Positions 1 through 8,798 of a stretch of DNA of 64,000 bases are shown here, piece after piece; within the stretch, counting starts at the first letter, position 1, and every line of letters begins with the position of its first letter. Both the position numbers and the translations under genes were made by a program. Origin of the DNA: an uncultured Pelagibacteraceae bacterium (GTDB taxonomy: Bacteria > Pseudomonadota > Alphaproteobacteria > Pelagibacterales > Pelagibacteraceae); NCBI GenBank assembly GCA_902613755.1, contig CACMIH010000005.1:62001-126000 (forward strand). The letters run 5' to 3'. The notes beneath the pieces were generated by a model. The model was not told the DNA's origin. It saw only the letters and a list, made by a program, of their open reading frames with translations, and searched no databases.

Positions 1-435
1 TTCTTTATGCTTAAGAAAGTTTCCGTCTGACGCTCGTCCAGAATATCTCAGCACCGCGTAGTGTCCTCCTTCGATATTAACTATTTTAACGTCTTCCCTG
101 CTTGGATTTGGTGCATTTTCTGAGTTGAATTTAGAGGGTAGATAGAATTGCATACTCATATTTCCATTTTTCTCAACTTGTGTAACTGGAGTTGTCATTT
201 TAATTTTCTCCTGAGTATCATTTCTACCTGAAATGTAATTAAATAGTTTTCTAAAATTACTATCTATTCCAGATGTCATCGTTTCTACTGCTAAACGATC
301 AAAATATTTTCTAATCTCATATATTTCATTTTTAGAGACAACTTCATAATTTGCTTCTTCGTAAGCCATAACTGTAGAATATGGTAAAATAAATAAAGTA
401 CAAAATACTATTAAATAAAATTTAATAATTCTCAT
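1..435 (-). CDS. SOUL family heme-binding protein (C-terminally truncated by window edge)
   Basis: Reading from the ATG at 435 gives 145 in-frame codons running off the left edge, so the C-terminus is missing. Residues 1-24 form a signal peptide (hydrophobic FYLIVFCTLFILPYS, then VMA). The mature part starts EEANYEVVSKNEIYEIRKY and continues with a KIKMTTPVTQ motif and YAVLRYSG, both characteristic of the SOUL/HBP family. Family members bind heme or other tetrapyrroles and the signal peptide suggests a periplasmic location. The gene ends or continues beyond position 1; it lies 2 nt from the stop of the upstream minus-strand gene, suggesting co-transcription. The family call is firm; the physiological role in marine bacteria is not known to me. 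Confidence 0.85.
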   Translation of the reverse strand, partial: MRIIKFYLIVFCTLFILPYSTVMAYEEANYEVVSKNEIYEIRKYFDRLAVETMTSGIDSNFRKLFNYISGRNDTQEKIKMTTPVTQVEKNGNMSMQFYLPSKFNSENAPNPSREDVKIVNIEGGHYAVLRYSGRASDGNFLKHKE

Positions 436-437
436 TG

Positions 438-992
438 TTACAGAACTTTATATTCAAAATTTTGTGTAGTTTCATTAATTTGAATTAATTTAGCACCATT
501 TCTTTCATGAAAGTTGGTTGCCATTTCTGTTAATGGTGAAAGGGTTACTAATCTATTTAAATGATTAGATTTTTTTATATTTTTAAAAACTTCTTTTACA
601 ATTAATTTTCCCCCACCCTTTTTTTTGGACCAGACAGTATAAGCAACAGCTATTTGACCACCTGATTGATCTCTCATAGCAGTTTGTAAAAATGCATCAG
701 TGCTTAACTTTTCTAACTCTTCAACACTTTTTGGAATTTCATTTGTATAAGCAAAACACATTACGGCATGAATTTCTCCTTGATATTCAACACCAAAAAT
801 TTTTCTTCCATATCCTGTTCTAAACTTGTTATCTAACTCCGGTCTGACAGGATCTTCATCTGTATTGCATTCTTTAAGCTCAACAAGTTTTGCGCCTTTG
901 ACCCACCCAAAAAAATTATCAATATTTTTAGTTAAAACCTGTCTATTTTTTCTTAATCTTGCTTTAATTCTTGGGTTAAATTTTTTTTTCAT
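438..992 (-). CDS. Conserved hypothetical protein with GNAT-like C-terminal half
   Basis: This is a 184-residue soluble protein with a very basic N-terminus (about residues 1-25: many Lys and Arg). The C-terminal part reads like the end of a GNAT acyltransferase fold: a short strand VTLSPLT, then the helix MATNFHERNGAKLI and a last strand QNFEYKVL, comparable to the usual 'FHERNGA' helix of N-acetyltransferases. A QSGGQIAVAYTVWS strand and a GGGKLIVKEVF stretch could form the acetyl-CoA loop. No signal peptide or membrane segment is visible. It sits 2 nt upstream of the SOUL gene on the same strand. The acyltransferase assignment is tentative; the substrate is unknown. Confidence 0.6.
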   Translation of the reverse strand: MKKKFNPRIKARLRKNRQVLTKNIDNFFGWVKGAKLVELKECNTDEDPVRPELDNKFRTGYGRKIFGVEYQGEIHAVMCFAYTNEIPKSVEELEKLSTDAFLQTAMRDQSGGQIAVAYTVWSKKKGGGKLIVKEVFKNIKKSNHLNRLVTLSPLTEMATNFHERNGAKLIQINETTQNFEYKVL

Positions 993-1040
993 TTTAATAA
1001 TTATCTACCATTTATTTTAAAGTTTAAATGCGCAATTAAA

Positions 1041-1787
1041 TCATACCAGATAATCATACAAAAGCTTCGTACTAGTAACAAAAATTAAAGCATATAAAAT
1101 ATTGTAAAATAATTTCTCTTCAATAATTTTAAGTAATTGATATCCAATCAATATTCCCAATAATGCAACTGGAAACAATGTTGCTGACTGTTTAAAAGAC
1201 TCAAAGTTTGTCATAGATAAACTAATATACAAGGGAAGTTTAATTAAATTTACGAAAGTGAAAAAAAATATTCTTGTACCTACATAAATTTCTTTTTTCA
1301 TTCTAAGCGGGAGTAAATAAAGACTAGTTGGAGTTCCTCCTGCATGTACGCAAAAACTTGTAAATCCTGCCACGACTGAACAAGTGCCACCTTTTAAAAA
1401 GTTTTTTTCTGACTTTTTTTCTTTATTTTTTTTAAAAAAAAAGTAATGACCGGCAAACAAGAAGCCCATAACTCCAATAATAAATTTTAATAATTCCTCT
1501 GAAAAATATGAAAAAGTTAATGATCCAATAAATATCCCAATTGCTGCAAATGGAACCATTAATTTTAAAGTTCCTAAGTCAAATTCCTTTCTATATTTAT
1601 AAACAGCAATAAAATCTGAAAATATTAAAATTGGTAAAATAATTCCTAAAGCTTGGTTTAATGGCATCACTATTGTCATTAAAGGAACAGAAATTAAAGT
1701 CATGGAGCCACCTAGACCTGATTTTGCAATTCCATATAAAATAATGGCAGGAACAACTGTTAAGAAAAATAAAAAGTTTATTTCCAT
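1041..1787 (-). CDS. TauE/SafE family membrane exporter or permease
   Basis: The 248-residue protein is almost entirely hydrophobic, with about seven or eight predicted membrane segments. The N-terminal GLGGSMTLISVPLM matches the conserved glycine-rich repeat motif of the TauE/SafE (DUF81) family, and the second half repeats the pattern with CSVVAGFTSFCVHAGGTPTS, as expected for the internal duplication of this family. Members export sulfite, sulfoacetate or other organic anions; the substrate here cannot be read from the sequence. The start overlaps the end of the upstream GNAT gene by 10 nt, so the two are likely translationally coupled. Length is typical of the family. Confidence 0.85.
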   Translation of the reverse strand: MEINFLFFLTVVPAIILYGIAKSGLGGSMTLISVPLMTIVMPLNQALGIILPILIFSDFIAVYKYRKEFDLGTLKLMVPFAAIGIFIGSLTFSYFSEELLKFIIGVMGFLFAGHYFFFKKNKEKKSEKNFLKGGTCSVVAGFTSFCVHAGGTPTSLYLLPLRMKKEIYVGTRIFFFTFVNLIKLPLYISLSMTNFESFKQSATLFPVALLGILIGYQLLKIIEEKLFYNILYALIFVTSTKLLYDYLV

Positions 1788-2047
1788 CTATTTAATGATT
1801 TTAATAATTTCAATCCTAAAGGGCTTATCGGTTCTTGAAGTATTATTTCTTTTCCAGTTTTTTCTTTTACTAATTCTAATAATTTGGTTGCTAATCCTTT
1901 TTTTCTAAAAATTGGATTAACAAAAATATACTCTACCTCTCCTATCACATTAAATCTAACAAATCCTATTGTTGTATTTTCATTTTTAAAGGTAAAAACT
2001 CCATCCGTTTCCTTTATTTCAAAATTTGAAACGTCAAGAATGTTCAT
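1778..2047 (-). CDS. Small GNAT family N-acetyltransferase
   Basis: This 89-residue protein is a minimal GNAT domain: an antiparallel sheet (GVFTFKNENTTIGFVRFNV), the beta-4 strand EVEYIFVNPIFRKKGLATKL carrying the acetyl-CoA pyrophosphate-binding loop RKKGLA, and a following helix KLLELVKEK. The 'VNPIFRKKGLATKLL' arrangement is the classical GNAT motif A. The protein is short for the family and ends soon after motif A, resembling the YjdJ-like small GNATs. Its last codons overlap the start of the TauE/SafE gene. The acceptor substrate is unknown. Confidence 0.75.
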   Translation of the reverse strand: MNILDVSNFEIKETDGVFTFKNENTTIGFVRFNVIGEVEYIFVNPIFRKKGLATKLLELVKEKTGKEIILQEPISPLGLKLLKSLNRWK

Positions 2048-2052
2048 AAATC

Positions 2053-2217
2053 CTAGTAATTAAGGAGCAAAAGAATTACCGTTGTTGCAGCAATTATGGA
2101 GCTAACAACAATATAATTAAGCTTAATATTGAATTTTTTTTCTACAAATTCGGTAATTTTCTCCCAGAACAAAAGAATCAAAAAAATAATAATTGCTGGA
2201 ACAATATATTTAATCAT
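2053..2217 (-). CDS. Tiny predicted two-helix membrane protein (54 aa)
   Basis: An ATG at 2217 opens a 54-codon frame that ends with TAG at 2053-2055, lying between the ABC exporter permease gene (stop at 2221) and the GNAT gene (start 2047). The translation begins MIKYIVPAIIIFLILLFW and ends with a second hydrophobic stretch YIVVSSIIAATTVILLLL; a charged linker EKITEFVEKKFNIK lies between. Two transmembrane helices with a short loop are therefore predicted. The 3-nt spacing to the upstream gene and 5-nt spacing to the downstream gene support it as part of the same transcript. I do not recognise a family. Confidence 0.5.
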   Translation of the reverse strand: MIKYIVPAIIIFLILLFWEKITEFVEKKFNIKLNYIVVSSIIAATTVILLLLNY

Positions 2218-2220
2218 TAT

Positions 2221-2988
2221 TTATGCTTTTATATTATAACCTTTTTTAAGAAGAGTTGTTACAATCACTATACAAATAATCAAAAAACTTAACATTAAAC
2301 CAACACTTATCCATATATTAAAATCTGATACTCCATAAAATGAAAATCTTAATCCATTGATCAGATATACTACTGGATTAAAATATGTAACTATTTGCCA
2401 AAATTCTGGCAGCATGTCTAAAGAATATAAGCTTCCACCTAAAAAAACCATCGGAGTTATAACAAGTGTAGGTATGATTGACATTTGTTCGAAATTAGAG
2501 CTCATCAATCCAATTAAAAAACCGAATAATGCAAAAGTAAATGAAACTAATATTAAAAGAAAAATCATTAATATTGGAAATTGTACTTCAACTTCAACAA
2601 AAAAAGTTGAAGTAATAAATATCATACAACCAACAATTAAAGTTTTGGTTGCTCCTGCACCAACAAATGCAAGAACTATTTCTAGAGTTGAAATCGGTGC
2701 AGCTAAAATTTCATAAATTGTTCCATTAAATTTAGGAAAAAAAATACCAAAGGATGTGTTACTTATTGATTGGGTTAATAATGTAAGCATCAACAAACCA
2801 GGTACGATGTATGATCCATAACTAATGCCATCAATATTTTCAACATATCCTCCAATTACTGAGCCAAAAACTATAAAATATAAAGAGGTAGATAAAACTG
2901 GTGATAATAAAGATTGCATCAATGTTCGTCTAAATCTATCCATCTCATGAAGATAAATTGCTTTAAATGCGTAATAATTAAATTTCAT
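2221..2988 (-). CDS. ABC-2 type exporter permease (YadH-like)
   Basis: The 255-residue integral membrane protein has about six membrane segments and the ABC-2 family signatures: a cytoplasmic N-terminus with [52 protein letters not shown] and [17 protein letters not shown] followed by [13 protein letters not shown]. This order and the wording closely resemble E. coli YadH. It would form the channel of an exporter together with the ATPase encoded just upstream (10-nt overlap, 2978-2988). The substrate is unknown; relatives are annotated as multidrug, polysaccharide or lipid exporters. Confidence 0.88.
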   Translation of the reverse strand: MKFNYYAFKAIYLHEMDRFRRTLMQSLLSPVLSTSLYFIVFGSVIGGYVENIDGISYGSYIVPGLLMLTLLTQSISNTSFGIFFPKFNGTIYEILAAPISTLEIVLAFVGAGATKTLIVGCMIFITSTFFVEVEVQFPILMIFLLILVSFTFALFGFLIGLMSSNFEQMSIIPTLVITPMVFLGGSLYSLDMLPEFWQIVTYFNPVVYLINGLRFSFYGVSDFNIWISVGLMLSFLIICIVIVTTLLKKGYNIKA

Positions 2989-3913
2989 TGTTTTCCTTTA
3001 CTAAACTTACAAAAATTTTTTCTAGTGTACTCTGTTCTGTTTTTAGATCCTTTAGTTTAAATCCTGCATCTTTTAAATCTTGAAGTAAATTTGTAATACC
3101 TGTTTGTTTTGCTTGAACGTTATAAGTATAATCAATTGACATTTTATCTTTTCCAATCTCAAGATTATATTTTACTAAACTACTTGGTATTTTTTTGACT
3201 TCTTCCTGTAAGTCTACCGTAAGTTTCTTATGACCCATTTTCTTTAATAATTCTTTTGTTTCATCAACAACTATTATTTCTCCTTGATTGATAACTCCCA
3301 CTCTATCCGCAATAGCCTCTGCTTCTTCTATGTAGTGTGTGGTTAAAATTATTGTAACGCCAGTTTTTCTTAGACTCTCAACAACTTTCCACATGTCTTG
3401 TCTTAACTCAACATCTACTCCAGCAGTTGGTTCATCTAAAAACAAAATAGTTGGTTCATGAGATAATGCTTTTGCAATCAAAACCCTTCTTTTCATTCCT
3501 CCAGACAATTGTCTAAGTCTTAAATCTTTTTTATCCCATAAACTTAAATCTTTTAAAACTTTCTCAATATGTTTTGCGTCAGGTTTTTTTCCGTACAAAC
3601 CTCTGGAATAGGAAACGTTATTAAATACGGTTTCAAATTGTTCCAGAGTAAGCTCTTGTGGAACTAAACCAATTTTTGACCTTGTTTCTCTATAATCATC
3701 AATTATATCAAATTCGTCTACTGTAACTTTTCCAGAAGATGGTCTTACTATCCCGCAGATAATGCTTATTAGAGTTGTTTTTCCTGCGCCATTTGGCCCA
3801 AGCATTGCAAAAATTTCACCTTTTTTAATATTAAGATTTATGTTTTTTAATGCTTCAAAACCATTGTCGTATACTTTTGACAGGTTATTTATGCTTATTT
3901 GATCGTTTGACAT
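2978..3913 (-). CDS. ABC exporter ATP-binding protein (YadG-like)
   Basis: A complete ABC ATPase domain is visible: Walker [10 protein letters not shown] (about residues 40-48), Q-loop VPQELTLEQ, signature LSGGMKRRV, Walker [13 protein letters not shown] and the H-loop [11 protein letters not shown]-terminal extension of about 80 residues is typical of the CcmA/YadG class. The frame is open to an ATG at 3937, but homology begins at [10 protein letters not shown], so I chose the ATG at 3913 (311 aa); neither start has a clear ribosome-binding site. It overlaps the permease gene and powers that exporter. It is divergent from the thioredoxin-fold gene. Confidence 0.88.
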   Translation of the reverse strand: MSNDQISINNLSKVYDNGFEALKNINLNIKKGEIFAMLGPNGAGKTTLISIICGIVRPSSGKVTVDEFDIIDDYRETRSKIGLVPQELTLEQFETVFNNVSYSRGLYGKKPDAKHIEKVLKDLSLWDKKDLRLRQLSGGMKRRVLIAKALSHEPTILFLDEPTAGVDVELRQDMWKVVESLRKTGVTIILTTHYIEEAEAIADRVGVINQGEIIVVDETKELLKKMGHKKLTVDLQEEVKKIPSSLVKYNLEIGKDKMSIDYTYNVQAKQTGITNLLQDLKDAGFKLKDLKTEQSTLEKIFVSLVKENNEI

Positions 3914-3974
3914 GTAGATAAGCATATATAGAGACAATTTATGGTATTACAATAAATTTTAATTTTCCTAAATT

Positions 3975-4349
3975 ATGACAATGAAAAAATTTTTAGTATT
4001 TATCTGTTTTGTATTAACATTTAGCACCAAAGCAATTGGAAAAGAAACTACTTACAATAAAGAATTGTTCGATAAAGCTCTATCAGAGGGAAAAGTTGTT
4101 GTGGTGAGTTCTTGGATTAAATATTGCTCATCATGTGCAGGTCAAATGGAAGTGTTAAAAAAAGCAAAAAAAGATTTTGATAATATGGAATACTTTGCTT
4201 TTGATGTAACAAATAAAGAAATTGCTCAATTTTTTAATGTTCAATATCAAACAACACTGTTAATTTTTAAAGATAATAAAGAAGTTTACAGAAGTATTGG
4301 TGAGACCACCAAAGAACTTATTTATGACGCTTTAAAATCGTCTATCTAA
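3975..4349 (+). CDS. Secreted thioredoxin-fold protein with CSSC motif
   Basis: The 124-residue product starts with a signal peptide (MKKFLVFICFVLTFSTKAIG); the mature part is a thioredoxin fold: SSWIKYCSSCAGQMEVLKKA carries a CxxC pair (Cys51 and Cys54), followed by the beta strand MEYFAFDVT and QTTLLIFKDNKEVYRSIG, which matches the cis-Pro region in a variant form (QTTL rather than TPT). The fold and the N-terminal export signal suggest a periplasmic thiol-disulfide protein. A second in-frame ATG two codons downstream (3981) is an equally good start. Its 3' end overlaps that of thiV by 8 nt in convergent orientation. Confidence 0.75.
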   Translation: MTMKKFLVFICFVLTFSTKAIGKETTYNKELFDKALSEGKVVVVSSWIKYCSSCAGQMEVLKKAKKDFDNMEYFAFDVTNKEIAQFFNVQYQTTLLIFKDNKEVYRSIGETTKELIYDALKSSI

Positions 4350-5781
4350 ATTTAAATTTTAAAATTATTGCAGGCAAGAAAGTTGCAATCAAAAAAGATA
4401 AAAATAATAAAGATTGAGCTATAAAAGGTGAAAACAAGTCTTTAGACAAAAATACTCCCACTAATAAACTTTTAGAAAAATCTGGAAATGGAAACATTAA
4501 AAATCCAGTAACGAGGCCAATTATAATTGAAATATAAGCAGTTTTTTCATCCACTTTATTATAGAAACTATAAAAAATAGTCACTACAAACGCACAACAA
4601 AATAAATCTGCAAGTAGGAATAAATATAATATATCAAATCCCTTTGAAGCAACACCAAATGCAACTACAGACAAAATTAAAATAAAATATTTAGATATTT
4701 TTAAGTAATCAGTTTTTTTATCTAAGTTAAAAGTTGCTTTACCATCAACTACAAACAAGCTGGAAATAGCATTAACTAAAGTATCAACAGTAGATATTGT
4801 TAATGCAAGTCCAAGTATAATGATCATTAAGGATAAAATTTCTTTTTGATCTTTTAGTATTAAACTAAAAAAACCTAAATCAGGTCTAACAGATGGATCC
4901 ATTGAAAATGAAATCATTCCAATAAAACCCATTAAGAAAACTACTGGAATAATAATAAAGAAGGAAATTATCAAACCACTTTTTAATGTTTTATAATCTT
5001 TTGCTGCATATACTCTTTGCCAATTTCCTTGATGGAATAAATTTGTTGCTGCAACTGCTATAAAGAAAGTTAATCCGGCAGTGTATCCTGGAATATAGTT
5101 TGAACTTAATAAATGGGGATTTTTCTCATTAATAAAAGAAAATGAAAAATTATTTCCTGAAGTAGAACTTATAATTGAAATTAAAATAAACAACAAAACA
5201 CCAATTACAATCATTTGAATATTATCAGTAAATATAGATGCTCTTAATCCCCCATAAAGGGTATAGCTTAAAGTAGCTACCAAGACTATTAATGCTGTAA
5301 TCCACAATTCTGCCCCAGATATATAATTAATTAACACAGCAACCGCTGTTACTTCTGCACAAAGAAAAATAAACATATAAAAGATTGTCATTAACAAAAT
5401 TAACTTAAATAAACTTTTGCCAAATTTCTTTCTCATAAACTCAACTAAAGAAGACCCTTTTGGAAAATCATTTCTAATTTTTTTTCCAAGATAAATTAAG
5501 AAAATCATTGGAAAAGCTGTCCCTAATGCATAACCAATAACAGCACCTACTCCACCCCACGTTGCCGCTGCAACGGGACCAAATAAAATCCAAGCACCTA
5601 AGGCTGATGCTACAAGACTTGTAGTAAGTGAAAATAAACTAATGTTTCTATTTGCTGTTAAATAATTATTAATTCCTTTAAATTTTTTAGAATGAAGAAT
5701 TCCTAAAAAAGCAAATATTAAACAAATTACGATTACTAGTATTAATGATGTTGATTGAGTTAAAAAATATGTTTTATCCAT
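4342..5781 (-). CDS. thiV: Sodium:solute symporter, probable thiamin-pyrimidine (HMP) transporter ThiV
   Basis: The 479-residue protein has about 13 hydrophobic segments and SSS family hallmarks: NRNISLFSLTTSLVASALGAW near the N-terminus, GGLRASIFTDNIQMIVIGVLL in the middle (the usual 'GG..A...TD..Q' motif) and NLFHQGNWQRVYAA (the typical 'Q..WQR..A' motif). It would import a small solute with sodium across the inner membrane. The transcript leader carries a TPP riboswitch that ends 4 nt before the start codon, so its substrate is very probably a thiamin-related compound. SAR11 cells are known to carry a riboswitch-controlled SSS protein, ThiV, proposed to take up the thiamin pyrimidine precursor HMP. 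The family and regulation are seen; the substrate is inferred. Confidence 0.85.
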   Translation of the reverse strand: MDKTYFLTQSTSLILVIVICLIFAFLGILHSKKFKGINNYLTANRNISLFSLTTSLVASALGAWILFGPVAAATWGGVGAVIGYALGTAFPMIFLIYLGKKIRNDFPKGSSLVEFMRKKFGKSLFKLILLMTIFYMFIFLCAEVTAVAVLINYISGAELWITALIVLVATLSYTLYGGLRASIFTDNIQMIVIGVLLFILISIISSTSGNNFSFSFINEKNPHLLSSNYIPGYTAGLTFFIAVAATNLFHQGNWQRVYAAKDYKTLKSGLIISFFIIIPVVFLMGFIGMISFSMDPSVRPDLGFFSLILKDQKEILSLMIIILGLALTISTVDTLVNAISSLFVVDGKATFNLDKKTDYLKISKYFILILSVVAFGVASKGFDILYLFLLADLFCCAFVVTIFYSFYNKVDEKTAYISIIIGLVTGFLMFPFPDFSKSLLVGVFLSKDLFSPFIAQSLLFLSFLIATFLPAIILKFKFR

Positions 5782-5784
5782 TTT

Positions 5785-5850
5785 ATCCCTTTCTGAATTA
5801 CCGGACAGGTTCTTTGGGTATGATCTCAGTCTGTTAAGACACCCCTTATA
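5785..5850 (-). promoter_or_regulatory. TPP riboswitch (THI element) in the thiV leader
   Basis: Read on the minus strand, the leader contains in order AAGGGGTGTC, CTGAGAT, ATACCC, GAACCTG, CCGGTAAT and AAAGGGAT. These are the conserved blocks of the thiamin pyrophosphate aptamer: 5' P1/P2 strand, the pyrimidine-binding CUGAGA loop, the ACCC block, and the pyrophosphate-sensing ACCUG..GG.UAAU arm, closed by the 3' P1 strand GGGA. The 3' P1 strand lies only about 5-10 nt before the thiV ATG at 5781 and doubles as the Shine-Dalgarno sequence, so ligand binding should hide the ribosome-binding site. There is no separate terminator, which favours control of translation initiation. Confidence 0.93.
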
Positions 5851-5899
5851 AATATATTTAGTACATTTTACGTATTATGAAAAGTGTTTTTAAAATCTA

Positions 5900-6193
5900 T
5901 TATTTCTGAGTTTTATGATTTATTATTTCGACCATACATTGTGTAGCGTATTCTCTCCACTCAGATGAGGTTTTGTTTTTTAAACTATTTAAATGGTTTC
6001 TGTTACTTTGAATGTCATCTTTATGCTTAATATAATCAGCTCCATTAAGGTTTTTTTCCATTTCAGACAAATTAGTTTCCATTGCCTTTATCCACTCGTT
6101 TCCAAGTTCAACGCATTTTTGGTCATCTTTTTCATCACAAATTTGCTTAAAAAAATTAAAGATAATATGATCAGTATTAACTGAAGTATTCAT
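5900..6193 (-). CDS. Hypothetical protein, alpha-helical, 97 aa
   Basis: I do not recognise a family. The product is hydrophilic with no signal peptide or membrane segment and looks largely alpha-helical; residues 38-75 (METNLSEMEKNLN and onward) have a heptad-like pattern with many Glu, Lys and Asn. Three cysteines are present (Cys19, Cys27 and one in ATQCMVEII near the C-terminus). The gene lies 3 nt downstream of the pentapeptide-repeat gene on the same strand, so co-transcription is likely. Spacing to the thiV leader (about 50 nt) gives no room for a long regulatory region. Confidence 0.55.
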   Translation of the reverse strand: MNTSVNTDHIIFNFFKQICDEKDDQKCVELGNEWIKAMETNLSEMEKNLNGADYIKHKDDIQSNRNHLNSLKNKTSSEWREYATQCMVEIINHKTQK

Positions 6194-6196
6194 TAA

Positions 6197-6706
6197 TTAT
6201 TGTTTGCAGGTACTTATAGACTCTGGACCACAAGTTTGACCATTAGTCCACGTAGCTCCAGTTAAATTAGCACCATCAAAATTAGCATTAGTAATGTTAG
6301 ATGATGTAAAGTTGGCTTCCATTAAATTAGAGTTTTGAAAATTAGCTTCGATTAATGTTGCGCCCATAAAATCGACTCTAGTTAAGTTGGCTCCAGTAAA
6401 ATTAGTTTTTTCAAAATTAGCACCTATAGAAACTGACTCATAAAGATTAGCTCTTACAAATGTAGACTCTGGAAAAGTTCCAAATGATAGATTTGAAGTC
6501 ATCATAATACTTTTATCAAAATTTACTTGTATAAAACTCGCGAATGAAAGATTTGAATTTGGAAGATAACTACCTTGTAAATCTTGAGAGTCTGAAAATC
6601 TACAATTAGAATAATCAACTCCTTCAGTTAAAGGATCGTCACACGCAGCATTTGAATTTGTAAAAAATAAGAAACTGAATACTATAAGTAAGATAATTTT
6701 TTTCAT
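6197..6706 (-). CDS. Exported pentapeptide-repeat protein
   Basis: From the ATG at 6706 the protein begins with a signal peptide (MKKIILLIVFSFLFFTNSNA) ending before ACDDPLTEG, so I prefer this start over the ATG five codons upstream at 6721. The mature part is built of tandem A(N/D)(L/F)xx pentapeptides from about residue 35 to 155, for example ANFEKTNFTGANLTRVDFMG and ANFTSSNITNANFDGANLTG, which fold into a right-handed quadrilateral beta-helix. A final pair of cysteines (TCGPESISTC) probably forms a disulfide, in keeping with periplasmic location. Its function is unknown; the family is a structural scaffold rather than an enzyme. It precedes the 97-aa gene in a two-gene unit. Confidence 0.82.
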   Translation of the reverse strand: MKKIILLIVFSFLFFTNSNAACDDPLTEGVDYSNCRFSDSQDLQGSYLPNSNLSFASFIQVNFDKSIMMTSNLSFGTFPESTFVRANLYESVSIGANFEKTNFTGANLTRVDFMGATLIEANFQNSNLMEANFTSSNITNANFDGANLTGATWTNGQTCGPESISTCKQ

Positions 6707-6767
6707 AAGAAAAGTTAACAAATAAAATATGTCAAAACAATGAATGATTTAAAGTTTAATAAAAATT

Positions 6768-7805
6768 TTATATTCTTACCTTTTTGCCAGTTTTAGCACT
6801 TTTTTTTATTGCTGCAAAAATTTTAAGAGAAATTAAACCATCATTTCCATTTACTTTAGGCTTAATTTTTTTTGAAATTACATCAGCAAAATGATCAATT
6901 TGATTAACTAACGTATTATCATCTTTTTTATTTTTATCTTCATTAACAAATATCTTATTCCACCAACTTCTCTCTTTTTTATAGAACCAATATTTAAGGT
7001 TAGGAAACTGCAAAGAACCCCTGGTACCTCCAATCATATATGCAGATTGGTTAGTAATTGGATAAGTGGGATTTTCTCCTGCAGTTAATTCATAACTCCA
7101 TGGTGCAACAATTGTATCTGATAAATTTAATGTGCAAAGTGCTCCTGAATTAAAGATCAGGCTTATTGTTGCTGTATCTTCAACTATAAATTTTCTAGTT
7201 TTATTAGTTGTAAAGGCTTGAACGTATTTAATAGATCCAAGTAAATAACAAATCATATCGATATCATGGACTAAATTGATCCCTAGAGGCCCTCCTCCTT
7301 TACTTATTCTCCATTTTTCTTTGTAATATGCTTTGTGTTTATAAAGCCAACACAACACATTTGCTGAAACAATTTTTCCCAGTTTTCCTTTGTCGATAAG
7401 ACCTTTTACCTTTGATACTATTGAGTTATGTCTTCTGTGATACCCTATCAATAGCGGTGTTTTATTTTTATTAGCACTACTAATAATTTTTTTAGCTGAA
7501 TTAATATTATCTGAAATAGGTTTTTCTAATAACACTGGAATTTTTTTCTTTAAAAAACCGACTGTATGCTTTTTATGGAGTTGATTTGGGGTAGCAACAA
7601 TCACTGCATCTAAATTTTTTGAGTTTAAAAGCTCATCTACATTTGAATATAGTGGAATTTTATATTTTTTTGATAAATTTTTAGCGTTATTACTAATATC
7701 TACTATCGAATGGAGATTAGCTTTTTTTGATTTTAAAATTGCCTTTATGTGCTGCAATCCCATTAATCCAGTTCCAACAATTGATATGTTTATTTTTTTA
7801 TTCAT
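6768..7805 (-). CDS. Gfo/Idh/MocA family oxidoreductase (sugar/polyol dehydrogenase)
   Basis: The 345-residue protein has an N-terminal Rossmann fold with the GTGLMGLQH dinucleotide motif (residues 11-19), VIVATPNQLHKKH, and the invariant EKPIS motif whose Lys is catalytic in this family. The C-terminal alpha/beta domain contains GGGPLGINLVHDIDMICYLLG, providing the HDID catalytic segment with the general-base His. Members use NAD(P) to oxidise or reduce sugars, inositols and their acids. It is the last gene of the first sugar-uptake operon, 1 nt after the aldose-1-epimerase gene. That context suggests a sugar or a sugar lactone as substrate, which the sequence alone cannot settle. Confidence 0.85.
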   Translation of the reverse strand: MNKKINISIVGTGLMGLQHIKAILKSKKANLHSIVDISNNAKNLSKKYKIPLYSNVDELLNSKNLDAVIVATPNQLHKKHTVGFLKKKIPVLLEKPISDNINSAKKIISSANKNKTPLLIGYHRRHNSIVSKVKGLIDKGKLGKIVSANVLCWLYKHKAYYKEKWRISKGGGPLGINLVHDIDMICYLLGSIKYVQAFTTNKTRKFIVEDTATISLIFNSGALCTLNLSDTIVAPWSYELTAGENPTYPITNQSAYMIGGTRGSLQFPNLKYWFYKKERSWWNKIFVNEDKNKKDDNTLVNQIDHFADVISKKIKPKVNGNDGLISLKIFAAIKKSAKTGKKVRI

Positions 7806-7806
7806 T

Positions 7807-8790
7807 TTATGAAATATTGATTTTTGTAAAGTACTTATAAAGTTTTTTGGGTTTAATTAAAGTACTTGGAAAATTTTTATTATTCGGTGCATCTGGATAG
7901 TGTTGAGTTTCCAAACAAACACCCTGGTAAGGAGTAAGTTTATTTTTGTATCGCAAACCCTGACTAGTATAAAGTTGTACCCCAGGAAGATTTGAATAAA
8001 AATCTAATTGAGTATTGGTTTTTTTATTTTTTAATGAGGCTAAATAATTTTTGGAATTTTTTTTAATACAAAATGTTAAATCAAATCCTACTGCATTTAT
8101 TTTATTTGGTATTATTTTTGTTTTTTTGTTTTTGATAACATTTATTTTTTCTCCAATATTTTGAAATTTACTGAAGTCATTAATAGTATTTTTTACTTTT
8201 TTAATTTTACCAGTTGGGATCAATTTGTTGTTTACTTCAAGATATTTTTCTGAATTAATTTTTAAATCATGATTAAAAATTGTCTCTTTTTTATTTTTAT
8301 TTAAATTCCAATAACTATGATTTGTTAAATTAACATGCGTTAATTGATTTGTTTTATATTGGTATTTAATAATTAAACTTTTATTTTTAATTTCAAAAAT
8401 ACAATCTGAATTAAGATCTCCTGGAAAACCTTGGTCTAAATTTTTAGATAGCAGTTGATAAATAATTTTAGTTTTTGAATGATGTTTTATTTTCCATTCA
8501 AATCTATCAAATCCTATTTTTCCTCCATGCAGTGTATTTCTTCCTTCATTGCCATCGAGTTTATAAGTTTTATTTTTAATCTTAAATTTCGAATTTGATA
8601 TTCTTCCTGCGTACCGACCACACGTAGCACCTACATAAAAATTTTTACTGCTATAATTTTTTGTAGGACCAAGATTTAAGATTAAATTTATCCTCTTTTG
8701 CTTGTCAAAAACTTCATACAGACAAGCACCGATGTTAATTGATTTAATTCTTAGATACTTATTTTCTATTATTGAGCTTTGTACTTTCAC
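7807..8790 (-). CDS. Aldose 1-epimerase (GalM-like mutarotase)
   Basis: The protein (327 aa) matches the GalM family along its length: GATCGRYAGRISNSKF near residue 55, NTLHGG (His88), NLTNHSYWNL carrying the catalytic His158, GFDLTF, and CLETQHYPDAPN with the catalytic Glu at about 294. GalM enzymes interconvert alpha and beta anomers of free aldoses in the cytoplasm. It lacks a signal peptide. Its position between a sugar-1-dehydrogenase-type SDR (8 nt upstream) and a MocA-type dehydrogenase (1 nt downstream) fits a role in delivering the correct anomer to the dehydrogenase after ABC import. Confidence 0.88.
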   Translation of the reverse strand: MKVQSSIIENKYLRIKSINIGACLYEVFDKQKRINLILNLGPTKNYSSKNFYVGATCGRYAGRISNSKFKIKNKTYKLDGNEGRNTLHGGKIGFDRFEWKIKHHSKTKIIYQLLSKNLDQGFPGDLNSDCIFEIKNKSLIIKYQYKTNQLTHVNLTNHSYWNLNKNKKETIFNHDLKINSEKYLEVNNKLIPTGKIKKVKNTINDFSKFQNIGEKINVIKNKKTKIIPNKINAVGFDLTFCIKKNSKNYLASLKNKKTNTQLDFYSNLPGVQLYTSQGLRYKNKLTPYQGVCLETQHYPDAPNNKNFPSTLIKPKKLYKYFTKINIS

Positions 8791-8798
8791 AAAGCCTA

